Source: Acinetobacter sp. ANC 3781 (GTDB lineage: Bacteria > Pseudomonadota > Gammaproteobacteria > Pseudomonadales > Moraxellaceae). Taken from it: DNA of 64,000 nt. The notes below the pieces were generated by a model. It was not told where the DNA came from. It saw nothing but the letters and a program-made list of their open reading frames with translations, and made no database searches. Positions 38,532 to 47,630 of this stretch are shown here, one piece after another. The stretch spans positions 1 to 64,000 of the forward strand of contig NZ_SJOH01000008.1 in NCBI RefSeq assembly GCF_004331285.1. Direction: 5' to 3'. A program made the position numbers and the translations under genes. Numbering within the stretch: position 1 is the first letter of the stretch; every line of letters starts with the position of its first letter.

Positions 38532-39899
38532 ATGAAAATCGAATCTGTTCAACTTAAACACGCACTGCATTTTGCTGATCTCAAGCTGAAATTTAACGAC
38601 AAACCTATCACCCTGATTCTTGGCGATCAAAGCTCAGGCAAAACTGCGATTTTAAAACTCACTTATCAGGCGCTGACCTGGTTTGCCGCACGCTACAAAG
38701 ACTTTCGTACTGCAGGTCTAGTGATGCTTGATCAGGACATTATGCTTACACGCTTGCAATCCAAAATTGATATTCGGGTTAGAATTCCCAATGATATTGG
38801 TATCTTAACCCAAGCCAGTGAACCACAAGCCAAAGCGCTTTCTAATTTCGATTGGCAGCTGTACAAAACTCTAAATAGTCATGGCATTGGCACCAGCAAA
38901 GCCGAAACCCAGCAATTGGAAAACTTGGTCGAACTTTATCAAAATGCGATCAAACACGATCAGTTGCAAGGATTGCCGCTCATTGCCTATTATCCTGCAG
39001 AACGTTTTGTCAATGAAATGAATCTTCAGAGCAAGAATAATCCGGCCGTTTTCCAGACCTCATATGCTTATGAAATTTCAACTATTTCTTATACGACCTT
39101 TAGCCGTTTTTTTGAATGGTTACGTGAAATTAGTGATATTGAAAATGCCCAAATTGCACAACTTTTTCAACAATTGCTGTCCAATCCATCTATCCAGAAA
39201 AATAAAGATACAGATTTTTTGCAACAATTGGTCAATGCTCAAAAACAAATGAATGCACCCAGTCTGGATGCTTTAAAACAGGCATTAAGCACAATAATTC
39301 CTGCTTTAGAAGATATTTATATCCAGTACCAGCCCAAATTAAAGTTGATGGTGAGTTATCAAGGCAAAACCATGCTTTATCAACAACTTTCCAATAGCGT
39401 TAAAAACTGGATTGCTCTGGTGGGCGATATCGTACGCCGTTTATGCTTGCTCAATCCGAACAGTCTATATCCATGTCTTGAAGGGGATGGAATTTTACTG
39501 ATTGATGAGATTGATCATCAGCTTGACCAAAATTCTACGCAAGTCATTTTACAGCGCTTGCATCAGGCTTTTCCGCGGCTACAAATTATTGCTACCGGCA
39601 ACCGTAGCGAATTACTGGAACATGCTGCAGATTATCAATGTTTAAAACTTGAAAATAAACAGATTTTTGATATGCAGTTACAACCCTTAAAAGATAAGTT
39701 TGATCATATTTATGAAAATCTGGTTTTTAATGAAGAAGTGATTGAAACAGAGGCATGGCTTGAACCCGAATTAGAAAGCATCACCCCACAAACTATGTTG
39801 CAGCAGATTCAACAACATTTAAGTATAGAACAACAAGCTGAATTGCTTCATTTAATGAGTCAGCAAAATAATACCTCTTCACCCCATTCCCTACCCTGA
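38532..39899 (+). CDS. RecF/OLD-like AAA family ATPase
   Basis: A 455-residue ATPase with the ABC/SMC head fold. Walker A is GDQSSGKT at residues 31-38 and Walker B is LLIDEIDHQLD near 322-332, with an overlapping D-loop. The signature region near SNSVKNWIALVGDI is degenerate, and where a switch His is usual it has IATGNRSEL. The middle (about 90-280) is helical. No TOPRIM, HNH or PLD nuclease residues are visible in the last 100 residues, unlike GajA of Gabija. AGGTG lies 4 nt before the ATG at 38532. It is probably co-transcribed with the helicase. Cellular role unknown. Confidence 0.8.
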   Translation: MKIESVQLKHALHFADLKLKFNDKPITLILGDQSSGKTAILKLTYQALTWFAARYKDFRTAGLVMLDQDIMLTRLQSKIDIRVRIPNDIGILTQASEPQAKALSNFDWQLYKTLNSHGIGTSKAETQQLENLVELYQNAIKHDQLQGLPLIAYYPAERFVNEMNLQSKNNPAVFQTSYAYEISTISYTTFSRFFEWLREISDIENAQIAQLFQQLLSNPSIQKNKDTDFLQQLVNAQKQMNAPSLDALKQALSTIIPALEDIYIQYQPKLKLMVSYQGKTMLYQQLSNSVKNWIALVGDIVRRLCLLNPNSLYPCLEGDGILLIDEIDHQLDQNSTQVILQRLHQAFPRLQIIATGNRSELLEHAADYQCLKLENKQIFDMQLQPLKDKFDHIYENLVFNEEVIETEAWLEPELESITPQTMLQQIQQHLSIEQQAELLHLMSQQNNTSSPHSLP

Positions 39900-40253
39900 A
39901 ACAAAATATTGGATGCATTAAAAGAGTCGATATTTTAAAGCGTTATTTTTAAATTTTAATCTCTCTAAACACACGACACTCAGAAAGGCTTGAGCGGGCG
40001 TATAATAAAGTCAGCTGGGCGCAAAAAGAATTGATGTTGTTTTACTCATGTAATAAAATCAAGTATCTTTAAAGTTTTATAGTAAAATCCGATTTTACTG
40101 TCACTTTTTACAAGTTGCGCAACACAGCTTGTTTTTCAGTTTTTTGAATTCAATTTGGCTTTCAAGATTGAGAAGTTTTGGATCGCTCCTTGTGGTCCTG
40201 TAGTCCTTGAAAGATAAGATTCACCCTTAGGTTTTACAAACCTAATCACGACA
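39900..40253 (+). promoter_or_regulatory. Gene-free leader upstream of the Mrp operon
   Basis: This 354-nt stretch holds no convincing gene. A TATAAT at 40001-40006 could be a -10 box and would give a leader of nearly 250 nt. Within it are a perfect AGTAAAAT/ATTTTACT hairpin (40081-40099), an ACAAG/CTTGT hairpin followed by T (40109-40133), and TAGGTTT/AAACCTA (40228-40244), which ends only 9 nt before the mrpA ATG. No clear ribosome binding site precedes that ATG. The structure suggests post-transcriptional control but matches no riboswitch I know. Confidence 0.45.
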
Positions 40254-43094
40254 ATGGATATCAGTGTGCTACCGATTATTATATTGTTACCGTTAGTACT
40301 AGGCACAACCCTTGTCTCGTGGCTGAAAAATTTTTCACGCGGGCTAACCGCTTTAGCGGCAATTGGTGTCAGTCTAAGCAGTCTCATCTTGTTATTGACT
40401 CAAGCAAAATATGTTTTTAATGGCGGAACCATCACCCAAAGCTGGTCATGGTTACCCCAGTTAGGCATCGATTTAAGCTTTCGTCTGGATGCTTTAGGCC
40501 TGTTATTTTCTCTGCTGATTAGCGGTATCGGTACCCTGATTTATATTTATGCCTATTATTATTTAAGTCCAAGAAACTCTCTCAGCAAACTTTACCTGTT
40601 ACTGATGTTCTTTATGGCAGCCATGCTAGGCATCTCGCTGTCGAATAATTTAATTTTAATGCTGATTTTTTGGGAACTGACCAGTATTTCATCGTTCCTT
40701 TTGGTCGGTTACTGGAGCAATTACGAGGCTGCGCAACGTGGTTCGCGTATGGCGTTGACGATCACCGGGCTGGGTGGTCTGTCGATGCTCGGTGGCTTTA
40801 TTCTACTCGGTCAAATTACTGGAACTTACCAGATAGACCAAATTTTAATGATGACAGAGAAAATTCAAAGCCATTCCTTGTTTGTTCCTACTCTATTGCT
40901 GATTTTAATCGGTGCATTTACCAAAAGTGCCCAGTTTCCCTTTCATTTTTGGCTCCCCAATGCCATGGCGGCGCCAACACCTGTATCGGCATATTTACAT
41001 TCGGCTACCATGGTCAAAGCCGGAATTTTCCTGCTGGCACGTTTTACCCCCATTTTTGTCGGTGCAGCGCTTTATCATAATATTGTAACTTTCGTGGGAT
41101 TATTTACCCTGTGTATGGCGGCTTTTTTTGCCATTTTTAAAGAAGATTTAAAAGGCTTACTCGCCTATTCTACCATTAGTCATTTAGGTTTGATTGTCTG
41201 CCTCTTGGGAATTGGATCGCCGCTCGCGATTGCCGCAGCCATTTTTCACATCATTAATCATGCGACTTTTAAAGCAGCCTTGTTCATGATTGCCGGGATT
41301 ATTGACCATGAAACCGGAACTCGTGATTTACGCAAGTTAAATGGGATCTGGCAATTATTACCCTTTACTGCAACCCTGACCATGATTACTGCTGCCTCTA
41401 TGGCTGGCGTGCCGCTGACCAACGGTTTCTTGTCAAAGGAAATGTTCTTTACTGAACTACTGAACAATCTCTCTGGGCCAGTGATGATTTTCTCGGCAAT
41501 TATGGCCACACTGGCAGGGATCTTCGCGGTCGCTTATTCAGTACGTTTGGTGCATGGGGTCTTTTTTGATGGTCCGCTTGGACCACAAGTCCCCAATCAA
41601 AATGCACATGAGCCGCCTTTCGGCATGCGTGCACCAGCGCTTGTCCTGGCTGTTTTATGTATTTTAGTCGGTTTGGCCCCTGCCCTTTTGGTTGAAAAGA
41701 TTGTCAATTCAACCACGCGTGCCAGCACTCAATTACCTGACTTTGCAGGCACCCATCTGGCAATTTGGCATGGCTTCAATGCCCCTTTAGTGATGAGTAT
41801 TATTGCGCTATTGGGTGGGGTAATTTTCTATTTCGCTTTTGCCAAAAACGGTAAAATCCGTGAGATTGACCTTGATCCTTTACTGGGTAAATTCCAAGGC
41901 AGAATCCTGTTTGATTTATTCTTAAAGCATCTGTTAGTCAATTCACGTAAGTTTAAACGTAAAACTGAAAATGGTTCACTGCAAAGCTATTTAACGTGGA
42001 TTGTATTATTTAGTGCTGCATTACTGGCCATGCCACTGCTTAATCAGGGACTCACCACAGGTACACGTGAATTAACTCATGCACCTGCAATTGCGATTGT
42101 GCTTTGGCTGATCTTGTTCTCTGCCTGCTGGATGATGTTGTGGTTCCATCATGAACGGATTAAAGCAGTCCTGATCAGCGGTGCTGTCGGTTTAGTGGTG
42201 ACCATGGTTTTTGTGACCTTGTCTGCACCCGATCTGGCCTTAACCCAGATTACAGTTGATGTGGTTACCACCGTACTCTTGCTAATGAGCTTATCCTTAT
42301 TGCCACAGCTTACCCCGTATGAATCCAGTGTCTCACGTCGCTGGCGTGATGCAATCATTGCCATTGGTGGCGGTCTCGGTATCGGCTGGATTGCATGGCT
42401 GATTTTGACCCGTGATCACAACTCGATTTCGTGGTTCTTCATGCAGCAATCGATTCCACTGGGCGGTGGAACCAATGTGGTGAATGTGATTTTGGTCGAC
42501 TTCCGTGGTTTCGATACCTTTGGTGAGATTACCGTACTCGGTATTGCTGCCATTGGTGCCTTGTGTTTAATGGATGGCATGCGTACCCACGGCACCACTA
42601 TCACCCAAGGCCTAACTTACCGTTTTAACCCCTCTCCATTAATGTTCCGTATCACTGCATCCTGGGTTTTACCATTGGCCCTAGTGGTCAGTCTTTACAT
42701 CTTCCTGCGCGGTCATAACTTGCCGGGGGGTGGATTTATTGCCGGTTTAATTACCTCACTTGCCCTTTTGATTCAATATATTGCACTGGGTCAAGATCAG
42801 GCCGAACAAATGCTGAAAGCCAAGTCCGGACGCTTATATGAAATCTGGATTGGTTCCGGCTTAACTATTGCCGGACTGACCGGAATGGGTGCCTGGTTCT
42901 GGGGACGTCCCTTCCTCACCAGCGCACACATCTATATCTCACCACCAGTTTTAGGTGAAATTCATCTGGCTTCTGCTGCCTTATTTGATGTCGGGGTGTA
43001 TGTCACGGTTGTTGGTGCAACTATGCTGATGATTTCAGTCTTAGGTGACTCTCGTCATTCCAGCATGGCTGGCCCAGTATTGAAGGGAGAATAA
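40254..43094 (+). CDS. mrpA: Mrp-type Na+/H+ antiporter, fused subunits A and B
   Basis: A 946-residue inner-membrane protein related to NADH dehydrogenase subunit NuoL. Residues 1 to about 500 are the proton-translocating domain, with conserved Glu in FWELTS (about 141) and Lys in segments such as GAFTKSAQFPFHFWLP. About 600-760 carry the MrpA C-terminal helices. Residues 797-925 (SWVLPLALVVSLYIFLRGHNLPGGGF) are an MrpB domain, so A and B form one chain, as in proteobacterial PhaAB. No separate mrpB follows. It is the first gene of a tightly packed six-gene operon. Confidence 0.94.
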   Translation: MDISVLPIIILLPLVLGTTLVSWLKNFSRGLTALAAIGVSLSSLILLLTQAKYVFNGGTITQSWSWLPQLGIDLSFRLDALGLLFSLLISGIGTLIYIYAYYYLSPRNSLSKLYLLLMFFMAAMLGISLSNNLILMLIFWELTSISSFLLVGYWSNYEAAQRGSRMALTITGLGGLSMLGGFILLGQITGTYQIDQILMMTEKIQSHSLFVPTLLLILIGAFTKSAQFPFHFWLPNAMAAPTPVSAYLHSATMVKAGIFLLARFTPIFVGAALYHNIVTFVGLFTLCMAAFFAIFKEDLKGLLAYSTISHLGLIVCLLGIGSPLAIAAAIFHIINHATFKAALFMIAGIIDHETGTRDLRKLNGIWQLLPFTATLTMITAASMAGVPLTNGFLSKEMFFTELLNNLSGPVMIFSAIMATLAGIFAVAYSVRLVHGVFFDGPLGPQVPNQNAHEPPFGMRAPALVLAVLCILVGLAPALLVEKIVNSTTRASTQLPDFAGTHLAIWHGFNAPLVMSIIALLGGVIFYFAFAKNGKIREIDLDPLLGKFQGRILFDLFLKHLLVNSRKFKRKTENGSLQSYLTWIVLFSAALLAMPLLNQGLTTGTRELTHAPAIAIVLWLILFSACWMMLWFHHERIKAVLISGAVGLVVTMVFVTLSAPDLALTQITVDVVTTVLLLMSLSLLPQLTPYESSVSRRWRDAIIAIGGGLGIGWIAWLILTRDHNSISWFFMQQSIPLGGGTNVVNVILVDFRGFDTFGEITVLGIAAIGALCLMDGMRTHGTTITQGLTYRFNPSPLMFRITASWVLPLALVVSLYIFLRGHNLPGGGFIAGLITSLALLIQYIALGQDQAEQMLKAKSGRLYEIWIGSGLTIAGLTGMGAWFWGRPFLTSAHIYISPPVLGEIHLASAALFDVGVYVTVVGATMLMISVLGDSRHSSMAGPVLKGE

Positions 43095-43095
43095 A

Positions 43096-43461
43096 ATGAT
43101 CAGTCTAGAATTTTTACTCGCCTCTGCTATTGGATTACTGACAGCAACGGGAATTTATCTTATTTTGCGTGCCCGTACCTTTCCTGTGGTTCTGGGCCTT
43201 GCCATGATTGGTTATGCGGTCAATTTATTCCTGTTTGCCATGGGGCGGATTCAGGTCAATGCTCCAGCGGTTCTGACTGAAACCACCAAGGCAACCGATC
43301 CGTTACCACAAGCTTTAGTTTTAACAGCGATTGTCATTGGCTTTGCAACTACCGCCTTTATTATACAGCTGGCTTTACGCAGTCGTTATGAAACCGGAAC
43401 AGATCACGTTGACTCTAAAGAGGATATTGTGCCAATTGACCCGCGTGAGGATGAGCCTTAA
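43096..43461 (+). CDS. mrpC: Mrp antiporter subunit C
   Basis: A 121-residue homologue of NuoK with three membrane helices (about residues 2-22, 30-50 and 72-97) and a charged C-terminal tail. The GLAMIGYAVNLFLFAMGR segment and the helix-3 LVLTAIVIGFATTAFIIQLALR pattern are characteristic of MrpC/MnhC. It starts 1 nt after the A/B fusion gene, and its stop shares a base with the mrpD start (TAATG). Confidence 0.93.
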   Translation: MISLEFLLASAIGLLTATGIYLILRARTFPVVLGLAMIGYAVNLFLFAMGRIQVNAPAVLTETTKATDPLPQALVLTAIVIGFATTAFIIQLALRSRYETGTDHVDSKEDIVPIDPREDEP

Positions 43462-45269
43462 TGAATGCTGTCATCCAGTTTTGGACTGAACATACCCCTA
43501 TTTTTAGCATTTTAATTCCAGCTTTTACCGCATTTATCTTGGTACTTTTGGGGAATCCAGGCGCAGGTGCATTATCAGAGGACTGGCGTCAACCCTGGCG
43601 TCGCGGGATTAGTTACATCTCATCCATTTTGGGCCTAACCACGGCTATTCTGTATTTAAACTTGGCCAGTAATGGGCAAATCAGTATCTATAGTTTAGGT
43701 GAATGGTCTGCCCCATTCGGGATTGTCTTGGTGCTAGATCAGCTGTCTGCCCTGATGCTGGTTCTTACCTATGCCCTAGCGGCTCCTATTTTATGGTATG
43801 CCAGTCATGAATGGGATACACGAGGACGCTATTTTCATGTCATGTTCCATTTCTTGCTCATGGGCTTATGTGGTGCATTCCTGACAGGCGACTTATTTAA
43901 CCTATTTGTATTTTTTGAAATCTTGTTGATGGCATCTTATGTGCTGCTGGTACATGGACAAGGCAAGGCACGTTTTCAACTCGGAATTCATTACGTCACC
44001 ATTAACTTACTGGCCTCTGCCCTGTTTTTAATTGGTTTAGGCATGATCTATGGCAGTGTGGGCAGTTTAAACATGGCAGATGTCGCGCGTCTGATTCCAC
44101 TCTTAGAACCTGACCAACACAAACTCGCAGTCGCAGGCGGCTTACTGTTATTTGTCGTATTTGGGATTAAGGCCGCCATGTTGCCGGTAGGTTTCTGGTT
44201 ACCGAAAACCTATGCCGTGGCAACAACGCCTGTTGCAGCAATTTTTACCATCATGACTAAAGTCGGCATTTATGCGATTCTCAGAATTAATGGTACCGTT
44301 TTTGACGATGATTTAAGCCACAGCATTTTAGCGAGCTGGTTACTGCCGATTGGTCTTATCACCTCTATTTATGGGGTAATCGGGGCGATTGGTGCAGAAC
44401 GCTTACGTCGCTTCGTTGGTTTTATGATTCTGTCTTCGATCGGAACCATCTTAATCGCGATTTCATTGTTTAATACTTTGGCATGGGCTGCGGCACTTTA
44501 TTATTTAGTGCATAGCACCCTGATCGGGGCTGCATTTTATTTGCTCTCGGGCTGGATTACTTCACAACGTGGCGTATTTAAAGACCATTTCAATATTGCA
44601 CCGCAAATGAAACAACATAAAGTGGTGTCATTGGTGTTCTTTTTAATTGCATTGATGATGGCCGGTTTACCGCCATTCAGCGGTTTTTTAGGCAAAGTTT
44701 TTATCTTGCAAGCCACCTCACATTCACCTTATCAACTGGTGATTATTATTGTGGTGCTGATGGTGAGTTTACTCAGTATTATTGCATTTACCCGAATTGG
44801 CTTTGTGCTGTTTTGGCGTGCAACCGTGCCTGAAGACAATCCAAATAAAGAAGAGTTTAAAGCCTATCAAGCTTTGCCTGAACAATCACCTGCACGAAAT
44901 GATAAAACCATCTATTTACTGCTTTCGGGTTTAGTCATCTATATGATCTGTGCCGGCCCTATTCAGCAATATATGTTTAACACGGCTGAACAAATGCAAA
45001 ATAACGTCCTCTATGAAGGTATTATCCTGCATAAAGACAATCTTAATCAGGTCATTAGCATTCAACCTTATGATCCTGAAAACCTGCCTGAAACCAAATA
45101 TGGCGGTGAAACGGTTGATCCTAATGCGCATTTGATTCCCTATATCATTTCTGAAAAAACGCTACAAGGTGAGCATATATCCGAGTATAAACAACGCCAA
45201 ATCAATCAACAGCAAACGCAGGAACCTGTCCATCCAGATGATGCCAAGCTCAAACCGAGGGAGCCTTAA
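43461..45269 (+). CDS. mrpD: Mrp antiporter subunit D
   Basis: A 602-residue NuoM/N-like proton channel subunit with about 14 membrane helices and the ion-path motifs FFEILLMASYVLLV and FGIKAAMLPVGFWLPKTYA. Family members are usually about 500 residues. Here a hydrophilic C-terminal tail of around 90 residues after the last helix (IQQYMFNTAEQ to the end), ending in Gln- and Pro-rich sequence, makes it longer. The start overlaps the mrpC stop by one base. Confidence 0.93.
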   Translation: MNAVIQFWTEHTPIFSILIPAFTAFILVLLGNPGAGALSEDWRQPWRRGISYISSILGLTTAILYLNLASNGQISIYSLGEWSAPFGIVLVLDQLSALMLVLTYALAAPILWYASHEWDTRGRYFHVMFHFLLMGLCGAFLTGDLFNLFVFFEILLMASYVLLVHGQGKARFQLGIHYVTINLLASALFLIGLGMIYGSVGSLNMADVARLIPLLEPDQHKLAVAGGLLLFVVFGIKAAMLPVGFWLPKTYAVATTPVAAIFTIMTKVGIYAILRINGTVFDDDLSHSILASWLLPIGLITSIYGVIGAIGAERLRRFVGFMILSSIGTILIAISLFNTLAWAAALYYLVHSTLIGAAFYLLSGWITSQRGVFKDHFNIAPQMKQHKVVSLVFFLIALMMAGLPPFSGFLGKVFILQATSHSPYQLVIIIVVLMVSLLSIIAFTRIGFVLFWRATVPEDNPNKEEFKAYQALPEQSPARNDKTIYLLLSGLVIYMICAGPIQQYMFNTAEQMQNNVLYEGIILHKDNLNQVISIQPYDPENLPETKYGGETVDPNAHLIPYIISEKTLQGEHISEYKQRQINQQQTQEPVHPDDAKLKPREP

Positions 45270-45271
45270 CC

Positions 45272-45793
45272 ATGCAAAAAACATCTTTCCGGGAAAATTG
45301 GTTACCGCATCCATTTGTATCGGTGATTGTGGCTTTAAGCTGGGTTATGCTGACGCATAACCTAGATGCAGCAACACTTCTTATGGCTTTGTTGCTCGGG
45401 ATTCTGATTCCGCGAATGGTTAATCCATTTATTACCCGTACGCCAAATATCAACTGGCGACTGGCTGTAAAATTATTTTTTGTGGTGCTGTGGGACATTA
45501 TTGTTTGTAATATTCAAGTGGCTAAATTGGTTTTGGGACCAACCCATAAACTGCATCCCAAATGGTTTCGCGTACCTTTAGAAACGCAGCATGAACAAGT
45601 CAATGTCTTACTGGCGCTGATTATTACCACTACTCCGGGTACCGTGACTGCAGGAATTGATGATGATCGCGGTGATATTTTAGTGCATGCCTTAAGTACT
45701 GATAATACCGAAATAGATATTCTAGAAATTAAAAATCGTTATGAAAAGGCACTCATGGCTATTTTTGCTGTAGAAGTAGGAGAAGATTCATGA
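45272..45793 (+). CDS. mrpE: Mrp antiporter subunit E
   Basis: A 173-residue protein of the MrpE/PhaE family. It has two to three N-terminal membrane helices (about residues 15-50 and 65-85) and a cytoplasmic domain with the family stretch LLALIITTTPGTVTAGIDDD, followed by the HALSTD segment. It starts 2 nt after mrpD and overlaps mrpF by 4 nt. Confidence 0.93.
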   Translation: MQKTSFRENWLPHPFVSVIVALSWVMLTHNLDAATLLMALLLGILIPRMVNPFITRTPNINWRLAVKLFFVVLWDIIVCNIQVAKLVLGPTHKLHPKWFRVPLETQHEQVNVLLALIITTTPGTVTAGIDDDRGDILVHALSTDNTEIDILEIKNRYEKALMAIFAVEVGEDS

Positions 45794-46065
45794 GCATTTT
45801 GCCTTATGCACTCGGCATATGCATGGTGGCTATCACTATCTCGATGTTTCTTTGCCTGGTCCGTTTAGTTATGGGTCCATCCATTGTGGACCGCCTTCTG
45901 GCGCTAGATACCTTATTCCTCAATGCCACCTGTTTAATTGTGATTTTAGGTATTTACTGGACCAGTACTGCCTTATTTGAAGGGGCGTTATTAGTAGCCA
46001 TGCTTGGATTCGTTTCTACCGCAGCCCTTGCACGCTACTTTACTACTGGCCATGTGGTCGATTAG
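45790..46065 (+). CDS. mrpF: Mrp antiporter subunit F
   Basis: A 91-residue protein with three membrane helices. The family signature RLVMGPSIVDRLLALDTL lies at the first cytoplasmic loop and is followed by LFEGALLVAMLGFVSTAALARY. Its start overlaps the end of mrpE (ATGA) and the ribosome binding site GGAG lies inside mrpE. Confidence 0.93.
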   Translation: MSILPYALGICMVAITISMFLCLVRLVMGPSIVDRLLALDTLFLNATCLIVILGIYWTSTALFEGALLVAMLGFVSTAALARYFTTGHVVD

Positions 46066-46076
46066 GAGAAACAGAG

Positions 46077-46478
46077 ATGCAACTTGCGATGGAAATTCTG
46101 GTTTCGATTTTTTTATTGATTGGCTCATTCTTCATGCTCGTTGGCGGTATTGGTATGGTTCGCCTACCCGACTTATTTATGCGTCTACATGCTCCGACAA
46201 AATCCAGCACCTTAGGTTTAGGCAGTTTTTTAATTGCAGCCATGATTTTTGCAGCATTTCAGGGTCGGTTTGGTTTTGCGGAACTGTTATTGACTCTATT
46301 GGCGTTCATTACCGCGCCCGTATCTGCAAATTTGATGGCGCAAGCCGCTTTACATTTGCGCTTACGCTCAACCGGTGGTGAAGTGCCTGAAGCGATTGAG
46401 CGCCCTTTACCTTGGCAACGCAGCCGTCGTCGTGCTCCGACTGAAGACAAAAATAGCTCACATGATGATCTGGCCTGA
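46077..46478 (+). CDS. mrpG: Mrp antiporter subunit G
   Basis: A 133-residue protein with three membrane helices and the MrpG pattern GGIGMVRLPDLFMRLHAPTKSSTLG. TTAGGAGAAA precedes the start by a few bases. The C-terminal tail after about residue 95 is basic and hydrophilic. It is the last gene of the Mrp operon, which as a whole exports Na+ (or K+) in exchange for protons and supports alkaline and salt tolerance. Confidence 0.93.
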   Translation: MQLAMEILVSIFLLIGSFFMLVGGIGMVRLPDLFMRLHAPTKSSTLGLGSFLIAAMIFAAFQGRFGFAELLLTLLAFITAPVSANLMAQAALHLRLRSTGGEVPEAIERPLPWQRSRRRAPTEDKNSSHDDLA

Positions 46479-46529
46479 AATCAGGTTCATTTTGCCGAGC
46501 TTGAATGAAAAAAATTTTTACTTTAAGTT

Positions 46530-46566
46530 TTGACTCAGTTGAAGTTACAGTAGACTGAGTCAATTT
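46530..46566 (+). terminator. Possible terminator after the Mrp operon
   Basis: TTGACTCAGT and ACTGAGTCAA form a perfect 10-bp stem with a 14-nt loop, 50 nt after mrpG, but only a short T run follows. Confidence 0.5.
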
Positions 46567-46568
46567 AA

Positions 46569-47064
46569 TTAATTTTCAGCCAAAACTTTAACCTTTTCTT
46601 TTTCAAATTCCTGTTTAGTGAGCACACCCTCATCTAATAATTTTTTAAGGCTGTAAGTTCCTCATATTTAGCTACAGCGAGATTATTATTTCCATTCTCA
46701 GCTTTCTCAATTCACTCAAATAGTCGTTCTACCCGTGGAAAATCCCCCAATATATATGGAGGCTTTACAACAGTTTCAGTAAGGCTGCATGCATTGCTTT
46801 ATCTTTAGATGCGCAAAAAGTAATTGATGCGTGTTGGGCATTTTCTTGCACAGTTTGTAATGATACAAAACCTGTTGCTGCTTTCCGGAAAACACGATAT
46901 GAATCTTCACTCCTCTTTGTCGACTGATCCCATATCACATTCCCGCCGCCAAAAACCGTATTTTCAAATGAAGACCTACTTTTTGAAGCCAATTGAATAG
47001 ACGGTACACTTGAGCAACTTGAAATGATAAGTACAGAAAAGATAAAAAACAGCTTATTCATCAT
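46569..47064 (-). pseudogene. Broken lipoprotein gene with a C-terminal SHOCT domain
   Basis: On the - strand an open frame from 47064 begins MMNKLFFIFSVLIISSCSS, a lipoprotein signal with Cys in the lipobox, and closes early at 46765. Coding sequence continues in another frame (TETVVKPPYILGDFPRVERL), meets a TGA at 46712-46714 and continues as IEKAENGNNNLAVAKYEELT. After a one-base loss in an A run (46641-46646) it becomes KKLLDEGVLTKQEFEKEK, a typical SHOCT motif, ending at 46569. Two frameshifts and one stop thus disrupt one ancestral gene of about 165 codons. The truncated N-terminal lipoprotein of 99 residues could still be made. Confidence 0.75.
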
Positions 47065-47185
47065 ATTATAGCTTTCACAATGAAATTTCAGCCCGTCAAA
47101 TCTTTTAAACAGTCTTTAAATTAATTATAAAATCAATTATTTAACTTAAAAGTAAAAGTATTCAATTATTGAAAATCATCTAAAT

Positions 47186-47216
47186 AAAAAAAAGCCACCC
47201 GGAGGTGGCTTTTTTA
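47186..47216. terminator. Terminator after rbfA
   Basis: AAAGCCACC/GGTGGCTTT with a CGGA loop has T runs on both strands. It ends the rimP-nusA-infB-rbfA transcript 10 nt after the rbfA stop. Confidence 0.92.
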
Positions 47217-47225
47217 TGACATTAA

Positions 47226-47630
47226 TTATTCATCATCTTGCTTTGCTTCAGCAGGCGGTAAATCCTTCACTGCTTCTGCAATCAGACCAAACATATAATT
47301 GCCGTAAGCATTGGTTTTGTCATAATGGAAACGCAAACGTGGCGTAATACGTGTCTTGATACGACGACTCAATTCGTGACGCAAGAACCCAGATGCTTTA
47401 TTCAATACATCTAGAGTTTCTTTGTTGGCGGCTTCACTTTGGTCATCACCAAGTTCACGACCCATTACAGTCACATAAACTTCGGCATATCCTAAGTCTG
47501 CGCTAACTTTCACCGCAGAGATGGTCACAAGACCACCTAAGCGTGGATCTTTCAGCTCCTGACGAATCAGTTCAGACAACTCGCGCTGAACTGAATCACC
47601 CATACGCTTAAGACGCTGACTACCCGCCAT
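47226..47630 (-). CDS. rbfA: Ribosome-binding factor A
   Basis: A 134-residue KH-fold protein that binds the 30S subunit during late 16S rRNA maturation and cold adaptation. Family features are QRELSELIRQELKDPRLGG near the start and LDVLNKASGFLRHELSRRI in the core. The start shares one base with the infB stop (TAATG), so the two are translationally coupled. In E. coli truB follows; here a terminator follows instead. Confidence 0.96.
   Translation of the reverse strand: MAGSQRLKRMGDSVQRELSELIRQELKDPRLGGLVTISAVKVSADLGYAEVYVTVMGRELGDDQSEAANKETLDVLNKASGFLRHELSRRIKTRITPRLRFHYDKTNAYGNYMFGLIAEAVKDLPPAEAKQDDE

Noticed and set aside
46645-46662. GAGGAACTTACAGCC in the broken lipoprotein gene resembles GAGGAAACTTACAGCC in small RNA candidate 1
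   Set aside because: Both are in the same sense, so it is not an antisense target, and matches of about 15 nt are expected by chance between sequences in a window of this size.
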